Source of the DNA: an uncultured Angelakisella sp. | Lineage (GTDB): Bacteria; Bacillota; Clostridia; Oscillospirales; Ruminococcaceae | NCBI GenBank assembly: GCA_910585535.1 | Contig: CAJUFK010000020.1 | Coordinates: 1 to 28,238, forward strand | DNA length: 28,238 bases | Reading direction: 5' to 3' | Part shown: positions 7,925 through 15,833 of the stretch, one piece after another | How the letters are laid out: every line of letters begins with the position of its first letter | How positions within the stretch are numbered: the stretch's first letter is position 1 | Translations under genes and position numbers: made by a program | The notes under the pieces: model-generated | The model's input: only the letters and a program-made list of their open reading frames with translations | Database searches by the model: none | What the model was told of the DNA's origin: nothing

Positions 7925-7951
7925 AAGTACAGTCAAAATTCTATCCGGCAC

Positions 7952-7995
7952 AAAAGCAGCCGCCTTTCATCTTCGGATGCGGGGTGGCTGTTTTT
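7952..7995 (+). terminator. Leader terminator/attenuator with UUCG tetraloop
   Basis: The stem AAAAGCAGCCGCC pairs with GGTGGCTGTTTTT (13 bp, two G-T pairs). The apex is CATC-TTCG-GATG, a cUUCGg tetraloop, and the T-run follows. It lies ~20 nt after the predicted start, so most transcripts from this promoter would end as a short leader RNA unless the terminator is bypassed. The interval 7735-8078 holds only regulatory sequence. Confidence 0.75.
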
Positions 7996-8031
7996 ATGTC
8001 CCCCTGGATTTTGACGGTCCTCATTTCGTGT

Positions 8032-8049
8032 ATATCCCCGTGGGGATAT
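8032..8049. promoter_or_regulatory. Hairpin/palindrome before the pilin gene
   Basis: ATATCCCC-GT-GGGGATAT is a perfect 8-bp inverted repeat 19 bp upstream of the AGGAGG of the next gene. It could be a second leader hairpin or an operator. Confidence 0.45.
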
Positions 8050-8078
8050 GCGGCCAATTTACTTACAGGAGGTATCCA

Positions 8079-8468
8079 ATGAAACTGAAAGAGCGAAATC
8101 CCGACAGCAAGCCCCCTATCAGCAAGCCGGACCGGATTGGCAGGCGGATGTATCAGACCGCGGTGGTAGCCACCATGATGGCCATGTGCAGCATCCACGC
8201 CTTTGCCGCGGGAGAAACGGTCTGGACCAAGGCCCAGCAGATCATGAGCGATGTCTATGGGCAGATCGTCACCATCAGCACCATCGCCGCCGTGATGACG
8301 GCCAGCGTTGCCCTGTTGCTGATGAACTTCTCCAAAAACGGGCGCACGGTGGATGAATCCAGGGCCTGGCTCAAGCGTATCTGCATCACCTGGGCCATCA
8401 TCAACGGCCTGGGCTTCATCATGGCCTATGTCACCCCGTTCTTTGAAGGCGGCAGGTGGACAGCCTAA
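8079..8468 (+). CDS. VirB2-like pilin/channel protein (DUF3852-like)
   Basis: A 129-residue membrane protein, translated from ATG 8079 with AGGAGG 5 nt upstream. The frame is open further upstream, but without a ribosome binding site. The basic N-terminus is followed by a signal-like hydrophobic stretch (TAVVATMMAMCSIHAFA, ~26-44) with an AFA|A-type cleavage site, then two hydrophobic helices (~65-85 and ~100-120) separated by a basic loop (NFSKNGRTVDESRAWLKR). Small two-helix proteins of this kind occupy the VirB2 pilin position directly before virB6 in Gram-positive ICEs. It would form part of the membrane channel or surface filament of the type IV secretion machine. It is the first gene of the transfer operon. 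Confidence 0.75.
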   Translation: MKLKERNPDSKPPISKPDRIGRRMYQTAVVATMMAMCSIHAFAAGETVWTKAQQIMSDVYGQIVTISTIAAVMTASVALLLMNFSKNGRTVDESRAWLKRICITWAIINGLGFIMAYVTPFFEGGRWTA

Positions 8469-8527
8469 GCACCATCCAAGAAATTTGACAAGGAGGCGAA
8501 CCGCGTATCGGAATTTTAGACGGCATT

Positions 8528-10663
8528 GTGGAATGGATCGCCGAACAGGTGATGAACCTGCTGGACATGATAAACGGCTCTATCTTAGGGGCTTTGGGCT
8601 GCAACATGAACACTTTCACCCGATACTTTCCGGCTGCGGAAACGATGTATGGCATCTTTGTGGGTCTGGGTCTGGGCATCCTGCTTCTGAATTTCATCTG
8701 GCAGCTGTTCCGCAATTTTGGCCTGGGCATCGGGCTGGAGGCGGAGGACCCCTTGAAGCTGACCTTTCGCACCATCCTATTCATGGGGCTGGTCTTTTTC
8801 TCCCAGGACATCGTAGACTTGGTGCTGAAGATTGGCGGTACACCCTATGAGTGGATCGTGGACGCCAGCCTGCCGCCCATCCAGTTTGCCAGCTTTATGA
8901 GCGTCATCACCGTTGTCATTGGCGGTACGGTGGGCGGCTCCGTCCTGCTCATCGCCCTGGTACTGCTCATCATCCTTGCCTGGAATTACATCAAGCTGCT
9001 CTTTGAGGCGGCGGAACGGTATATCCTGCTGGGGGTGCTGGTCTTTACCGCGCCGGTGGCCTTTGCTTTGGGTGGTTCTCAAAGCACCTCCAACATCTTC
9101 AAAAGCTGGTGCCGGATGCTGGGAGGACAGATCTTTCTGCTGGTGATGAACGCCTGGTGCCTCAAACTCTTTACCAATATGTTCGGGGAGTTTATCGCCA
9201 ATCCCCTGGGCACCGGCGATGGCGGCAACCTGTTCATCTGGTTCCTCTGTGCTATCGCCTTCCTCAAAGTTTCCCAGAAGATCGACAGCTTTATGGCGGG
9301 CCTGGGTATCTCAGTGGGCCATACCGGCGGCAATATGCTGGGCGAGGCTCTGATCGCGGCCAAAAGCCTTGGCGGCTTCAAAAAGGGCGGTATGGGCGGC
9401 GGCTCTGTCTCTGGCAAGCCTGGTGGTATCCCCAACCCCACCGGCACAGCTGCCGGGGCCTTCTCCGGTGGTCTGGCCGGTATGGTCAGCCGCAAGGCGG
9501 CAGCCGGAGCGGCCAGTAACCTCACCTCTGAAAAAAGCAGCTCCGGCGGTTTCTTTGGCAGCCTGGGCAGTAAGATGTATGAAGACTCTGTGGGGGAAAC
9601 CGGCGGCTTTGCCAGCCGGGTGATCGGCGGCTTTGCCACCGGCACGGCCTCTCAGAACGGCGTCATCAGCGGCGAAAAGGCGGTAGACGCCTTCCAGGCA
9701 TATATGGGGCCGATGGGCGGCGGGATCCCCGCGGCGGCTGCGGAGGAAGCCGGCAGTCCCTCTGGGATGCAGCCCACGGTTACGCCGGAAGCCTCCATTC
9801 CCACCAGCCCGGATGCAGCAGCGGAAACAGAGCCCGATATGGCTCCTCTCCCTGCTGATAACCTGCAAGCTGGGGAAAACCAGATCGCCATGAGCCCGGA
9901 AGAGGAAGGTGAAGCCTCTGCCTCCATGGACACCGGTCCCGAAAGCTACACTGGCACTATGTCGGAAACACCTCAAGATATTCCATGCGGCCCGGAAAGT
10001 GTCGAGGCAGATGCAACGAACGATCTCTCAGAAGCATCCTTTGGTTCTTCTGAGGTCGGCCAGACCGAGGGCATCCCTGCCGGTATGGAACAGGGCGGCA
10101 TAGACATTGCTGCTGGGGCAGAGATCCCGGCCAGCGCCAGTACAGGTGGGACTGTTCAGGAAGCAGCTTCTTTGGAAAGCGGTTCGGATACACAAACCGC
10201 TTTGGGCGGTGGGACCACCATTCCCTCTGCCGCGGCCACCGCTACTCCTTCCGGCAGCAGAGGCCGGGTATCGGAGGACACCTATTCTCCAGGCGCCCAG
10301 TCGGCGGCTTTCGCCGGCCAGTATGCCGGGAGAAGCGGCGCCTCCCCCTACGCCGAACCGCCCACCTTCCGAAACATCGAGATGGGCAGCGGCCGGATCA
10401 CCGGCACCGAGATCTCTCCCCAGCACCCCACCGGCATCCAGTTTGCCATGTACCATGCGGGCCAGTACACCCAGCCGGAAGGGAAATTCACCACCGTCAC
10501 CTCCAAGGATGGCGAGAAGTGGTACAAGCAGTACGCTGTCCCCACCGTGGAGCGCACACCGGTCCGCACCGAAACCGACAAGCGCACCCAGCAGGAGAAG
10601 GTGATCTGTGACGAGAAGATCGTCCAGAAGCTCCCCAGGGCGCCTGCCAGAAGGGACCGTTAG
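8528..10663 (+). CDS. virB6: VirB6/TrbL-like conjugal transfer protein (CD1112-like)
   Basis: 711 residues from the GTG at 8528. Residues 1-280 hold about six hydrophobic helices (for example AETMYGIFVGLGLGILLLNF, and GSVLLIALVLLIILAW) and form the polytopic VirB6/TrbL channel core. From ~290 to ~600 the protein becomes low complexity, rich in Gly, Ala, Pro, Glu and Ser, and probably disordered. The last ~95 residues (FRNIEMGSGRITGTEI to LPRAPARRDR) look folded and conserved. The start is uncertain. The frame is open upstream, reading IGILDGIVEWIAEQ, and AGGAGG (8491-8496) sits 10 nt before an ATC codon at 8507, suggesting initiation there. It precedes the M23 peptidase gene by 2 bp, so the two are probably coupled. 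Confidence 0.85.
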   Translation: MEWIAEQVMNLLDMINGSILGALGCNMNTFTRYFPAAETMYGIFVGLGLGILLLNFIWQLFRNFGLGIGLEAEDPLKLTFRTILFMGLVFFSQDIVDLVLKIGGTPYEWIVDASLPPIQFASFMSVITVVIGGTVGGSVLLIALVLLIILAWNYIKLLFEAAERYILLGVLVFTAPVAFALGGSQSTSNIFKSWCRMLGGQIFLLVMNAWCLKLFTNMFGEFIANPLGTGDGGNLFIWFLCAIAFLKVSQKIDSFMAGLGISVGHTGGNMLGEALIAAKSLGGFKKGGMGGGSVSGKPGGIPNPTGTAAGAFSGGLAGMVSRKAAAGAASNLTSEKSSSGGFFGSLGSKMYEDSVGETGGFASRVIGGFATGTASQNGVISGEKAVDAFQAYMGPMGGGIPAAAAEEAGSPSGMQPTVTPEASIPTSPDAAAETEPDMAPLPADNLQAGENQIAMSPEEEGEASASMDTGPESYTGTMSETPQDIPCGPESVEADATNDLSEASFGSSEVGQTEGIPAGMEQGGIDIAAGAEIPASASTGGTVQEAASLESGSDTQTALGGGTTIPSAAATATPSGSRGRVSEDTYSPGAQSAAFAGQYAGRSGASPYAEPPTFRNIEMGSGRITGTEISPQHPTGIQFAMYHAGQYTQPEGKFTTVTSKDGEKWYKQYAVPTVERTPVRTETDKRTQQEKVICDEKIVQKLPRAPARRDR

Positions 10664-10665
10664 CC

Positions 10666-11913
10666 ATGCCAGATAACCGACAAACCAGCGGCCTGGAGGA
10701 TGTGCTGAACGCTGCCCAGAAGGTGAAGGGCGCCGCCAAAATAGGCAAGGCAATCGCCAACATCGCCAAGGGAGCGGCAGCGGGCGGGCTTGCGGGGGCA
10801 GCCGCTGAAGCTGTGAAGTCCTTCAAAAAGGAACTGGCAATCGTGGCTGTCACCCTGCTGGCCCTGCCCATACTTTTCATCGCGCTGCTCCCAACGGTGA
10901 TCTTCGGCGGCCTGGACCCGCCGGACACCGGAGAGCAGCCCATCCTCAACGATAACCCGCAGATCGTGGAAAACATCAGCACCATTAACAGCACCATCGG
11001 CCAGATCCTCACCGAAGCCTACACCGAGGCGCTGGAGGAGGCCGAAAGCGAGGCTGCGGCCCTGGAGTATGCCGAGGTGATGGACACCGTGGGCGGCAAT
11101 ATCGCCTATGACGCCAACCGGATCCTCTGCTGGTACTGCGCCTCTCAGGACAAAAGCGTGGACAACATCTCCATCCCCCATCTGGCCGCCATGGTCACCG
11201 CCCACAAGGGGCAGCTTTACTACTACACCACCCACGAGGAGCCGAGGACCATCACTTGGACGGATGAAAACGGCGAGGAGCAGTCCGAAACAGTGACCTA
11301 CACCATCTTCACCATCCTGTATGCCGGGGAGGAGTATTTCCCTGACCAGTTGTTTCAGCTGACCGAAGGCCAGAGGGAGCTGTCCGGCTATTACGCCGAT
11401 AACCTCACCATCTTCCTGTACGACAGCTACGAGGCGGCTGGGAACGGCGCCCACGGCGACATTGGCGGGATGATAAAGGACGACCAGACCCCGCTGGAGG
11501 AGGGCGCCTTTGGCAGCCCCTTCCCCGGACTGGATTGGTCGGGACTCATCACTTCTACCTTTGGGGGGCGCCCCTATCCCGGCGTGGGGACCGGCACCAG
11601 CAACCACACCGGTCTGGATATTGCGCCGGGCCTGGGCACCGAGATCAACGCCGTCAAGGGCGGCACCGTCCTCTTTGTGCGGGACTCCGGCAGCTCCGGC
11701 TACGGCAAGCATCTGGCCATCAACCATGGCGGCGGGTATGTCACCCTGTACGCTCATTGCAGCCAGATCCTGGTGCGGGAAGGCGAACAGGTAACAGCCG
11801 GCCAGGTGATCGCCAGGGTGGGAAAAACCGGCTGGGCCACAGGCCCGCACCTGCATATCGAGGTCATCATCAACGGGACGCCGGTGGACCCCTTGGGCTA
11901 TTTAAGCCGGTAA
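10666..11913 (+). CDS. Membrane-anchored M23 peptidase of the transfer machine
   Basis: A 415-residue protein. One hydrophobic segment (~62-85, LAIVAVTLLALPILFIALLP) anchors it. A helical, lysozyme/VirB1-like extracellular region follows (~100-270). The C-terminal M23/LytM domain (~285-412) carries the zinc and catalytic signature: His314 and Asp318 in NHTGLD, and His395/His397 in HLH. M23 enzymes cut peptidoglycan cross-links; in Gram-positive ICEs they open the wall for the mating channel. The gene begins just after the virB6 stop codon, implying translational coupling. A terminator-like hairpin follows before virB4. Confidence 0.88.
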   Translation: MPDNRQTSGLEDVLNAAQKVKGAAKIGKAIANIAKGAAAGGLAGAAAEAVKSFKKELAIVAVTLLALPILFIALLPTVIFGGLDPPDTGEQPILNDNPQIVENISTINSTIGQILTEAYTEALEEAESEAAALEYAEVMDTVGGNIAYDANRILCWYCASQDKSVDNISIPHLAAMVTAHKGQLYYYTTHEEPRTITWTDENGEEQSETVTYTIFTILYAGEEYFPDQLFQLTEGQRELSGYYADNLTIFLYDSYEAAGNGAHGDIGGMIKDDQTPLEEGAFGSPFPGLDWSGLITSTFGGRPYPGVGTGTSNHTGLDIAPGLGTEINAVKGGTVLFVRDSGSSGYGKHLAINHGGGYVTLYAHCSQILVREGEQVTAGQVIARVGKTGWATGPHLHIEVIINGTPVDPLGYLSR

Positions 11914-11921
11914 AAAATACA

Positions 11922-11950
11922 GGCGGTCTCCGTTTTGGAGGCCGCCTTTT
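11922..11950 (+). terminator. Intrinsic terminator between the peptidase and virB4 genes
   Basis: The stem GGCGGTCTCC / GGAGGCCGCC (10 bp, one G-T pair) with loop GTTTT is followed by TTTT. It lies 9 bp after a stop codon and ~5 bp before the virB4 SD, inside what otherwise looks like one operon. Confidence 0.7.
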
Positions 11951-11965
11951 CGTTAGGAGAATGCC

Positions 11966-14900
11966 ATGAGAAGAAATGAAGAGGAACAGGATGTCTATAT
12001 CATCCCCCAAAACTTTATCGAGGGCGGCAAGGTGTTCGGCGGGATGTTCCGCTGGAGGAATGTGGTGGAGGCCGCCATTCTGGGGCTGGCCACCGGTTTT
12101 CCCCTCTTTCACCTGCCCATCCGCCTTTACTACCGCATCATCCTCCTGTGCTTGGTCCCCCTGCCGCTGACCCTGTTTGGACTCATCGGCATCGGAGACG
12201 ACAGCCTCAGCGAATTTGTCCTGAACTTTTTCGGCTGGCTGCGGCGGCGAAGGATCATCGGCAACGCGCCGGAGGAGCTGCTGGACAAGCGCCGCTGGTG
12301 GGAACCGGGCTTTCTCCGCAAGGCTCTCGACCGCCTGCGGACCAAGCTCCCCGTCAAAGAGGTCCAGGCAGATGAGGAGGACTTCGAGATCGTCTACTAC
12401 GACAGCGAGACTGAGGTGCCGGAAAATGCCGCCCGGTGGGATGAATTTCAAAATCATACCCCGCAATCGCCGGCAGGAGCAGACCAGAAGAAGCCCCGCA
12501 AAAGGGTGAAGCGCAAGCTGGAGGACGCCAAGGTCCTCAAGGACTATCTCCCCATCGACCGGATCGAAAACGGCATTGTTGTCACGAAAGACGGCCGGTA
12601 CATCAAGATTTTGGAGGTGGAGCCGCTGAACTTCCTGCTGCGGGGCCCCAGGGAGCAGCGGGGAATTGTCTACTCCTTCGCCGGCCTTCTGAAAATCAGC
12701 CCGGTAAAGCTGCAATTCAAGGTCATCTCCAAAAAGGCGGATGTGGGGCGGCACCTGGAAAAGCTGCGGGAATATATGCAGCAGGAGCCGGAGCCCCGGT
12801 GCAGGGAGCTGCAGAAGGATTACTACAGCCTTATCCGGCGGCTGGGCTCCCGTGAGGCCGTCACCCGGCGATTCTTCCTCATTTTCGAGTACGAAAACGA
12901 CTACATGAGCCGCCGCCCCGACTACCGGGAGGTCCTCTCGGTACTGGAGACCACCGCCCGAAACGCCCGCAGCTTTCTGCTCCAATGCGGCAACCACATC
13001 GTAGAACACGACAACGAGGACGAGTTTATCAGCGAGGTCTTTTATATCCTCTTTAACCGCAAGACCTCGGCTCAAGTCCCCCTGGGGGAACGGGTGGCGG
13101 AGGTCTTGGGCAGGTATATCATGAGCGATGAGCCCACGAAATTGGAGGAGGTGGATGTCAACGAGCTGGTAGCGCCGCCCTCCATCGACTTCACCCATTC
13201 CCGGTATATCCTCATGGACGGCCTCTACCACAGCTATCTGGTCATCCCGGCGGACGCCTACAAGGTCCAGGTGGTGGCAGGCTGGCTTTCCCTCATCGTC
13301 AACGCCGGGGAGGGGATCGATGTGGACCTCTTTCTCCATAAGGAACCCAAGGAGCGCGTCCAGCAGAAGATCGGGCAGCAGATCCGCATCAACCGCAGCA
13401 AAATCAAGGATACCAGCGACACCAATACCGACTTTGACGACCTCGAGGGTGCCATCCAGTCCGGGTATTTCCTCAAGCGGGGCATCGCCAACAACGAGGG
13501 TTTCTACTACCTGTCCATTATCATCACCATCACAGCGGACAGCGTGAAGAACCTGGACTGGCGGGTCAAGGAGATGAGAAAGCTGCTGATCTCCCAGGAC
13601 ATGGATGCCAGAGTGTGCGGCTTTTTGCAGGAGGATGCGCTGCTCAGCGTCCTGCCCATCGCTGGCATCGGCAAAAAGCTCTACCGGAAAACCAAGCGGA
13701 ATGTCCTGACCACCGGGGCAGCCAGTTGCTACCCCTTCACCAGCTTTGAGATGAGCGATGACAACGGCATCCTCATGGGGGTCAACAAGTACAACAACTC
13801 CCTGGTGGTGGTGGACATCTTCAATTCCCGGCTCTACAAAAACGCCAATATGGCCATCCTGGGCACCAGCGGCGCAGGAAAGACCTTCACCATGCAGCTG
13901 ATGGCCCTGCGCCTGCGGCAACATGGGATACAGGTCTTTATTCTGGCCCCCCTCAAGGGCCACGAGTTCCGCCGGGCCTGCCAGAACATCGGCGGGGAGT
14001 TCATCCAGATCTCTCCCGCCTCCAAAAACTGCATCAACATCATGGAGATCCGCAAGGTGGACACCTCCGCCAATGACCTGCTGGACGGCCCCCAGGGCGA
14101 CCGCTCCGAGCTGGCGGCCAAAATTCAGAAGCTGCATATCTTCTTCAGCCTCCTCATCCCTGATATGAGCTACGAGGAGAAGCAGCTGCTGGATGAGGCC
14201 ATCGTCCGCACCTATGACCGGTTCGGCATCACCCACGACAACGATTCCCTGGAGGACCCGGAGCGCCCCGGCAGCTACCGGCAGATGCCCATTCTGGGTG
14301 ACCTGTACGCGCTGCTCAGGGAGAGCCCAGAAACCAGGCGGCTGGCCAATATCCTGAACCGTCTGGTAAACGGCTCCGCCTCCACCTTCAACCAGCCCAC
14401 CAATGTCTCTCTGGACAACAAGTACACTGTCATCGACATCAGCGAGCTTTCCGGCGACCTGCTCTCGGTGGGGATGTTCTCCGGTCTGGACTACATCTTC
14501 GACACCGTAAAGGCCGACCGCACCACCCGCAAGATGATCTTCATCCCGGAAATGTGGAAGCTCATCGGCAGCGGCTCCAACCGGGATGTGGCGAACTATG
14601 TGCTGGAGATCTTCAAGATCATCCGGGGCTACGGCGGCGGAGCGGTGGCCGATACCCAGGACCTCTCCGATTTTCTGGCGCTGGAGGACGGCAAGTACGG
14701 CAGGGGTATCCTCAATATCTGCAAGACCAAGATCATCCTCAACATGGAGGATGACGAGGCCCGCCGGGTCCAGGAGACGCTCCACCTCACCGACACGGAG
14801 ATCATGAACATCACCCACTTCCAGCGGGGCAGCGGCCTCATCTCTACCAATAACAACAATGTGACGGTGGAGTTTCGCTGCTCCGAGTTGGAGAAGGAGC

Positions 14901-14977
14901 TGATCACCACCGACCGGGAGGAGCTGGGGAAGATCTTGCAGAGAAAGGCCCAGGCCAGGAATCGAGGGATGCTTTGA
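11966..14977 (+). CDS. virB4: PrgI-VirB4 fusion, conjugation ATPase
   Basis: 1003 residues, with SD AGGAG before ATG. Residues ~1-110 hold two hydrophobic helices and match the small PrgI-type membrane protein that is often a separate gene. Residues ~190-560 correspond to the VirB4/TraE N-terminal domain and ~600-960 to the P-loop ATPase, with Walker A GTSGAGKT (633-640). At the Walker B position the sequence reads MIFIPEMWKLIG: Glu862 is kept but the Asp expected before it is Pro861. VirB4 proteins power assembly of the channel and substrate transfer at the membrane. A long antisense ORF overlies this gene and is a shadow of its high GC content. The gene is followed by a hairpin and the minus-strand toxin-antitoxin pair. 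Confidence 0.92.
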   Translation: MRRNEEEQDVYIIPQNFIEGGKVFGGMFRWRNVVEAAILGLATGFPLFHLPIRLYYRIILLCLVPLPLTLFGLIGIGDDSLSEFVLNFFGWLRRRRIIGNAPEELLDKRRWWEPGFLRKALDRLRTKLPVKEVQADEEDFEIVYYDSETEVPENAARWDEFQNHTPQSPAGADQKKPRKRVKRKLEDAKVLKDYLPIDRIENGIVVTKDGRYIKILEVEPLNFLLRGPREQRGIVYSFAGLLKISPVKLQFKVISKKADVGRHLEKLREYMQQEPEPRCRELQKDYYSLIRRLGSREAVTRRFFLIFEYENDYMSRRPDYREVLSVLETTARNARSFLLQCGNHIVEHDNEDEFISEVFYILFNRKTSAQVPLGERVAEVLGRYIMSDEPTKLEEVDVNELVAPPSIDFTHSRYILMDGLYHSYLVIPADAYKVQVVAGWLSLIVNAGEGIDVDLFLHKEPKERVQQKIGQQIRINRSKIKDTSDTNTDFDDLEGAIQSGYFLKRGIANNEGFYYLSIIITITADSVKNLDWRVKEMRKLLISQDMDARVCGFLQEDALLSVLPIAGIGKKLYRKTKRNVLTTGAASCYPFTSFEMSDDNGILMGVNKYNNSLVVVDIFNSRLYKNANMAILGTSGAGKTFTMQLMALRLRQHGIQVFILAPLKGHEFRRACQNIGGEFIQISPASKNCINIMEIRKVDTSANDLLDGPQGDRSELAAKIQKLHIFFSLLIPDMSYEEKQLLDEAIVRTYDRFGITHDNDSLEDPERPGSYRQMPILGDLYALLRESPETRRLANILNRLVNGSASTFNQPTNVSLDNKYTVIDISELSGDLLSVGMFSGLDYIFDTVKADRTTRKMIFIPEMWKLIGSGSNRDVANYVLEIFKIIRGYGGGAVADTQDLSDFLALEDGKYGRGILNICKTKIILNMEDDEARRVQETLHLTDTEIMNITHFQRGSGLISTNNNNVTVEFRCSELEKELITTDREELGKILQRKAQARNRGML

Positions 14978-14984
14978 AAACCAA

Positions 14985-15022
14985 AAACGCCTTCTGCGGC
15001 TTTTCCCTCGCAAAAGGCGTTT
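14985..15022 (-). terminator. Terminator of the toxin-antitoxin pair, possibly bidirectional
   Basis: AAACGCCTT / AAGGCGTTT plus an inner TGCG / CGCA extension. On the minus strand the stem runs straight into TTTTTGG, so it best terminates the toxin gene. On the plus strand it also falls directly after virB4. Confidence 0.7.
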
Positions 15023-15028
15023 GAGGAT

Positions 15029-15310
15029 TCATTTTTTGAAAAGGTCAGAATGGCTTCCAAGGCGGTAAAGGAGAAGGACGATCACATCATCCAAAATTTC
15101 ATAGACAAGGAGCCAATCAGGTTCAATGTGGCATTCACGGCAGCCTTTATAATTTCCGGTCAGGTCGTGGTCCCGATACCTTTCCTCAAGAGTTTCCCCA
15201 TTTGCAAGCCGCTCCACAACTTCAAACAGTTTCTCAGTATCCTTGCCTTGCTTCTTAGCCAATTTCAAATCTCTCTTAAACTGGCTTGTAAATTTAACTT
15301 CGTATCTCAT
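15029..15310 (-). CDS. yafQ: YafQ/RelE-family mRNA interferase toxin
   Basis: 93 residues, the usual size. The N-terminus MRYEVKFTSQFKRDLKLAKKQ, the middle (RDHDLTGNYKGCRECHIEPDWLL) and the C-terminal SHSDLF with its catalytic-type histidine are typical of YafQ toxins, which cut translated mRNA on the ribosome. The start overlaps the antitoxin stop by 4 bp (ATGA), so the two are translationally coupled. It interrupts the plus-strand conjugation operon in the opposite orientation and is less GC-rich than its neighbours, pointing to separate acquisition. Its likely job is stabilising the element. Confidence 0.92.
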   Translation of the reverse strand: MRYEVKFTSQFKRDLKLAKKQGKDTEKLFEVVERLANGETLEERYRDHDLTGNYKGCRECHIEPDWLLVYEILDDVIVLLLYRLGSHSDLFKK

Positions 15311-15579
15311 TGTTCAAGCGCCGCCTTCAATTCTTCCATGTTGGTATAGCCTCTGACAGATGGATCGTAGGCGATCCGCCGGCCCTCCTCGATTGCGGCA
15401 AGGGTGGTATCATTGGGAACATCTAATTTTAACGCAAAGGGAATCCCGTTTTCACGGATCGTCTGGCGCAAAAAGATATTGACGGCAGTTGTCATGGTTA
15501 GGCCAAGCTCTGCAAATATCTTTTCCGCGGCTGTCTTGATTTCTTTGTCCGTGCGGATATTCAGATTCGTACTTTCCAT
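15307..15579 (-). CDS. dinJ: DinJ/RelB-family antitoxin
   Basis: 90 residues. The N-terminal ribbon-helix-helix (LNIRTDKEIKTAAEKIFAEL, then GLTMTTAVNIFLRQTI) is the DNA-binding, dimerising part typical of RelB/DinJ. The C-terminal segment (IPFALKLDVPN onward) would wrap the toxin. SD GGGAGGTG lies about 6 nt before the ATG on the minus strand. The promoter upstream contains a short palindrome between -35 and -10, as expected for an autorepressing antitoxin. Confidence 0.92.
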   Translation of the reverse strand: MESTNLNIRTDKEIKTAAEKIFAELGLTMTTAVNIFLRQTIRENGIPFALKLDVPNDTTLAAIEEGRRIAYDPSVRGYTNMEELKAALEQ

Positions 15580-15608
15580 AAAAGCACCTCCCTTTTTATT
15601 CTATACAA

Positions 15609-15637
15609 ATCGTATCACAATATGTGTCTATTGTCAA
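15609..15637 (-). promoter_or_regulatory. dinJ-yafQ promoter with internal operator
   Basis: Minus-strand TTGACA (15632-15637) and TACGAT (15609-15614) with 17-bp spacing. The spacer holds the palindrome CACA-ATA-TGTG (15616-15626), a likely binding site for the ribbon-helix-helix antitoxin. Confidence 0.8.
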
Positions 15638-15737
15638 CATAATGCACGAGCTATTTCGCTGAATGAGGAAGGAGGAAATCCTGTTTATGTAGCATTCCTG
15701 AAAATTCGATAAAAGCGCATCCTTTGCGCCGTTTTCA

Positions 15738-15765
15738 CCGCACAAACCGATATTGTGCGGTATTT
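15738..15765 (+). terminator. Terminator-like hairpin upstream of the DUF5697-like gene
   Basis: The perfect stem CCGCACAA / TTGTGCGG with a 7-nt loop is followed by TATTTTT. It is the middle of three successive hairpins; the others are GCGCA/TGCGC at ~15715-15729 and GCCGC/GCGGC at ~15771-15783. Confidence 0.7.
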
Positions 15766-15833
15766 TTGCGCCGCTTTGCGGCTTTGTTACGCACCGATTA
15801 CGCGTGATTTTCAAACAAAAAGAAGGTGGTGAA

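Noticed and set aside
7685..8198. Small minus-strand frames in the divergent control region
   Set aside because: They overlap the promoter, operator and terminator and have no SD or domain.
11870..15013. 1047-codon open frame on the minus strand opposite virB4
   Set aside because: It mirrors the codon structure of the GC-rich virB4 gene, has low-complexity Leu/Val/Gly/Asp-rich content and no known motif, while the plus frame has full VirB4 motifs.
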